DNA of 64,000 bases from Nemertoderma westbladi. Taxonomy: Eukaryota > Xenacoelomorpha > Nemertodermatida > Nemertodermatidae. Below the pieces are notes generated by a model. The model was not told the origin of the DNA and did no database searches. It worked only from the letters and a program-made list of their open reading frames with translations. This document shows positions 62,831 through 64,000 of the stretch, in pieces. Within the stretch, counting starts at the first letter, position 1. Each line of letters begins with the position of its first letter. The position numbers and the translations under genes are program-made. Location: assembly GCA_032718475.1 (NCBI GenBank), contig JAUCBJ010008678.1, forward strand, positions 1 to 64,000. The letters are read 5' to 3'.

Positions 62831-64000
62831 GGACTACTTCTACCTGATGTAGATTCCTTCTCGGTCAGCTGACCCGTCATTAGGACTACTTCTACCTAAG
62901 GTAGATTCCTTCTCTGACAGCTGACCCGTCATTAGGACTACTTCTACCTAAGGTAGATTTCTTCTCGGTCAGCTGATCCGTCATTAGGACTACTTCTACC
63001 TAAGGTAGATTGCTTCTCGGTCAGCTGACCCGTCATTAGGAATACTTCTACCTAATGTAGATTCCTTCTCGGTCAGCTGACCCGTCATTAGGACTACTTC
63101 TACCTAAGGTATATTCCTTCTCAATCAGCTGACCCGTCATTAGGACTACTTCTACCTAAGGTAGATTCCTTCTCGGTCAGCTGACCCGTCATTAGGACTA
63201 CTTCTACCTAAGGTAGATTGCTTCTCGGTCAGCTGACCCGTCATTAGGAATACTTCTACCTAATGTAGATTCCTTCTCGGTCAGCTGACCCGTCATTAGG
63301 ACTACTTCTACCTAAGGTAGATTCCTTCTCAATCAGCTGACCCGTCATTAGGACTACTTCTACCTAATGTAGATTCCTTCTCGGTCAGCTGAACCGTCAT
63401 TAGGACTACTTCTACCTAATGTAGATTCCTTCTCGGTCAGCTGACCCTTCATTAGGACTACTTCTACCTAAGGTAGATTGCTTCTCGGTCAGCTGACCCT
63501 TCATTAGGACTACTTCTACCTAAGGTAGATTGCTTCTCGGTCAGCTGACCCGTCATTAGGACTACTTCTACCTAAGGTAGATTCCTTCTCGGACAGCTGA
63601 CCCGTCATTAGGACTACTTCTACCTAAGGTAGATTGCTTCTCGGTCAGCTGACCCGTCATTAGGACTACTTCTACCTAAGGTAGATTCCTTCTCGGACAG
63701 CTGACCCGTCATTAGGACTACTTCTACCTAAGGTAGATTCCTTCTCGGTCATCTGACCCGTCATTAGGACTACTTCTACCTAAGGTAGATTGCTTCTCGG
63801 TCAGCTGACCCGTCATTAGGACTACTTCTACCTAAGGTAGATTCCTTCTCGGACAGCTGACCCGTCATTAGGACTACTTCTACCTAAGGTAGATTCCTTC
63901 TCGGTCAGCTGAACCGTCATTAGGACTACTTCTACCTAAGGTAGATTCCTTCTCGGTCAGCTGACCCGTCATTAGGACTACTTCTACCTAAGGTAGATTG
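62831..64000. repeat. Array segment 11: mixed units to the window end
   Basis: About 22 units without indels, with CTCTGACAG (about 62914), GGAATAC, CCCTTCATT and CTCAATC single-unit changes. The last full unit ends at 63961 and the final 39 bases are an incomplete unit, so the array edge on this side is outside the window. Confidence 0.8.

Larger units (their letters stand above)
429..64000. repeat. 52-bp satellite array, 1,222 full units plus a partial
   Basis: The unit starts with TGACCCGTCA and ends with CGGTCAGC, repeated head to tail with no spacer and no orientation switch. First unit start is 429 and the last is 63962. With 1,222 units between, the expected distance is 63,544 and the observed one is 63,533; the -11 difference equals the sum of the indels I located by eye. 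Units are about 46% G+C. Most differ from the reference by only a few substitutions at recurrent sites: T/G31 and C/G39 are the commonest, with A4, A7, A48, G43, A17, G3, A33, T35 and others. Because 52 is not a multiple of 3, stops in any unit rotate through all frames within 156 bp, so the array cannot encode a long protein. The role is unknown; satellites of this form are typical of heterochromatin. Confidence 0.98.

Noticed and set aside
429-64000. CRISPR array
   Set aside because: Repeats are directly joined with no unique spacers, no leader and no cas genes, and the unit count is far above any known array.
429-64000. Telomeric or subtelomeric TTAGG-type repeat, because every unit contains TTAGG and CCTAA
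   Set aside because: The five-base words occur once each per 52-bp unit and never in tandem; they form the inverted arms of one dyad.
1-64000. A new multi-gene system such as a defence, phage or secondary-metabolism cluster
   Set aside because: No coding sequence of useful length exists in the window; the only novelty is the satellite itself.

Overview
This window is almost entirely one tandem satellite array. Positions 1-428 are ordinary-looking, single-copy, AT-leaning DNA with no gene that I can support. From 429 to the last base, the sequence is head-to-tail copies of a 52-bp unit. I count 1,222 complete units (429-63961) plus a partial unit at 63962-64000, so the array continues past the window. 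The unit is about 46% G+C. No protein-coding gene, RNA gene, transposon, integrase or CRISPR array is visible. A clean satellite of this length points to a eukaryotic nuclear genome (heterochromatin, a centromere or pericentromere, or a sex-chromosome block). One weak hint in the flank, an AGATGGCGC core of the kind bound by CTCF, fits an animal, perhaps an insect. I do not recognise the satellite and cannot name the species.

Length is very tightly kept. By hand I found 26 one-base deletions, two 4-bp deletions, two 7-bp insertions, one 6-bp insertion and one 3-bp insertion. Their sum (-11) exactly closes the phase between the first and last unit. Most diversity is base substitution at a small set of unit positions: 3, 4, 6, 7, 17, 31, 33, 35, 37, 39, 43, 45, 46-48. 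Unit coordinates used throughout start at the T of TGACCCG; the reference unit is 4639-4690. The two commonest splits are position 31 (T or G) and position 39 (C or G).

Layout: 429-5574 mixed units; 5575-8599 a 28-unit block duplicated in tandem; 8600-10530 mixed; 10530-16880 rich in the A33 variant; 16880-19257 with G17 and a TAAATT variant; 19258-25865 three copies of a block tagged by one-base-short units; 25866-33660 several shorter block repeats (11, 15 and 16 units); 33661-40300 a roughly 3-kb block present twice; 40929-45140 a 39/42-unit tandem duplication; 45141-50270 rich in G3, A48 and G39+G43; 50270-56270 rich in A4 and A7; 56270-61170 marked by A37+A45+A48; 61380-62830 marked by a GATAG...CTCAATC haplotype; then mixed units to the end.

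There is therefore no fixed higher-order repeat. The array looks like a mosaic of segmental duplications of whole numbers of units, on scales from 2 to about 75 units, as expected from unequal exchange or replication-based amplification. Inside each unit there are several dyad symmetries, including a perfect 12-bp palindrome across the unit joint. The main T/G polymorphism at position 31 switches which of two overlapping inverted repeats is perfect. The 52-bp period is close to five turns of the DNA helix. These are the most interesting structural signals; any function is inference.
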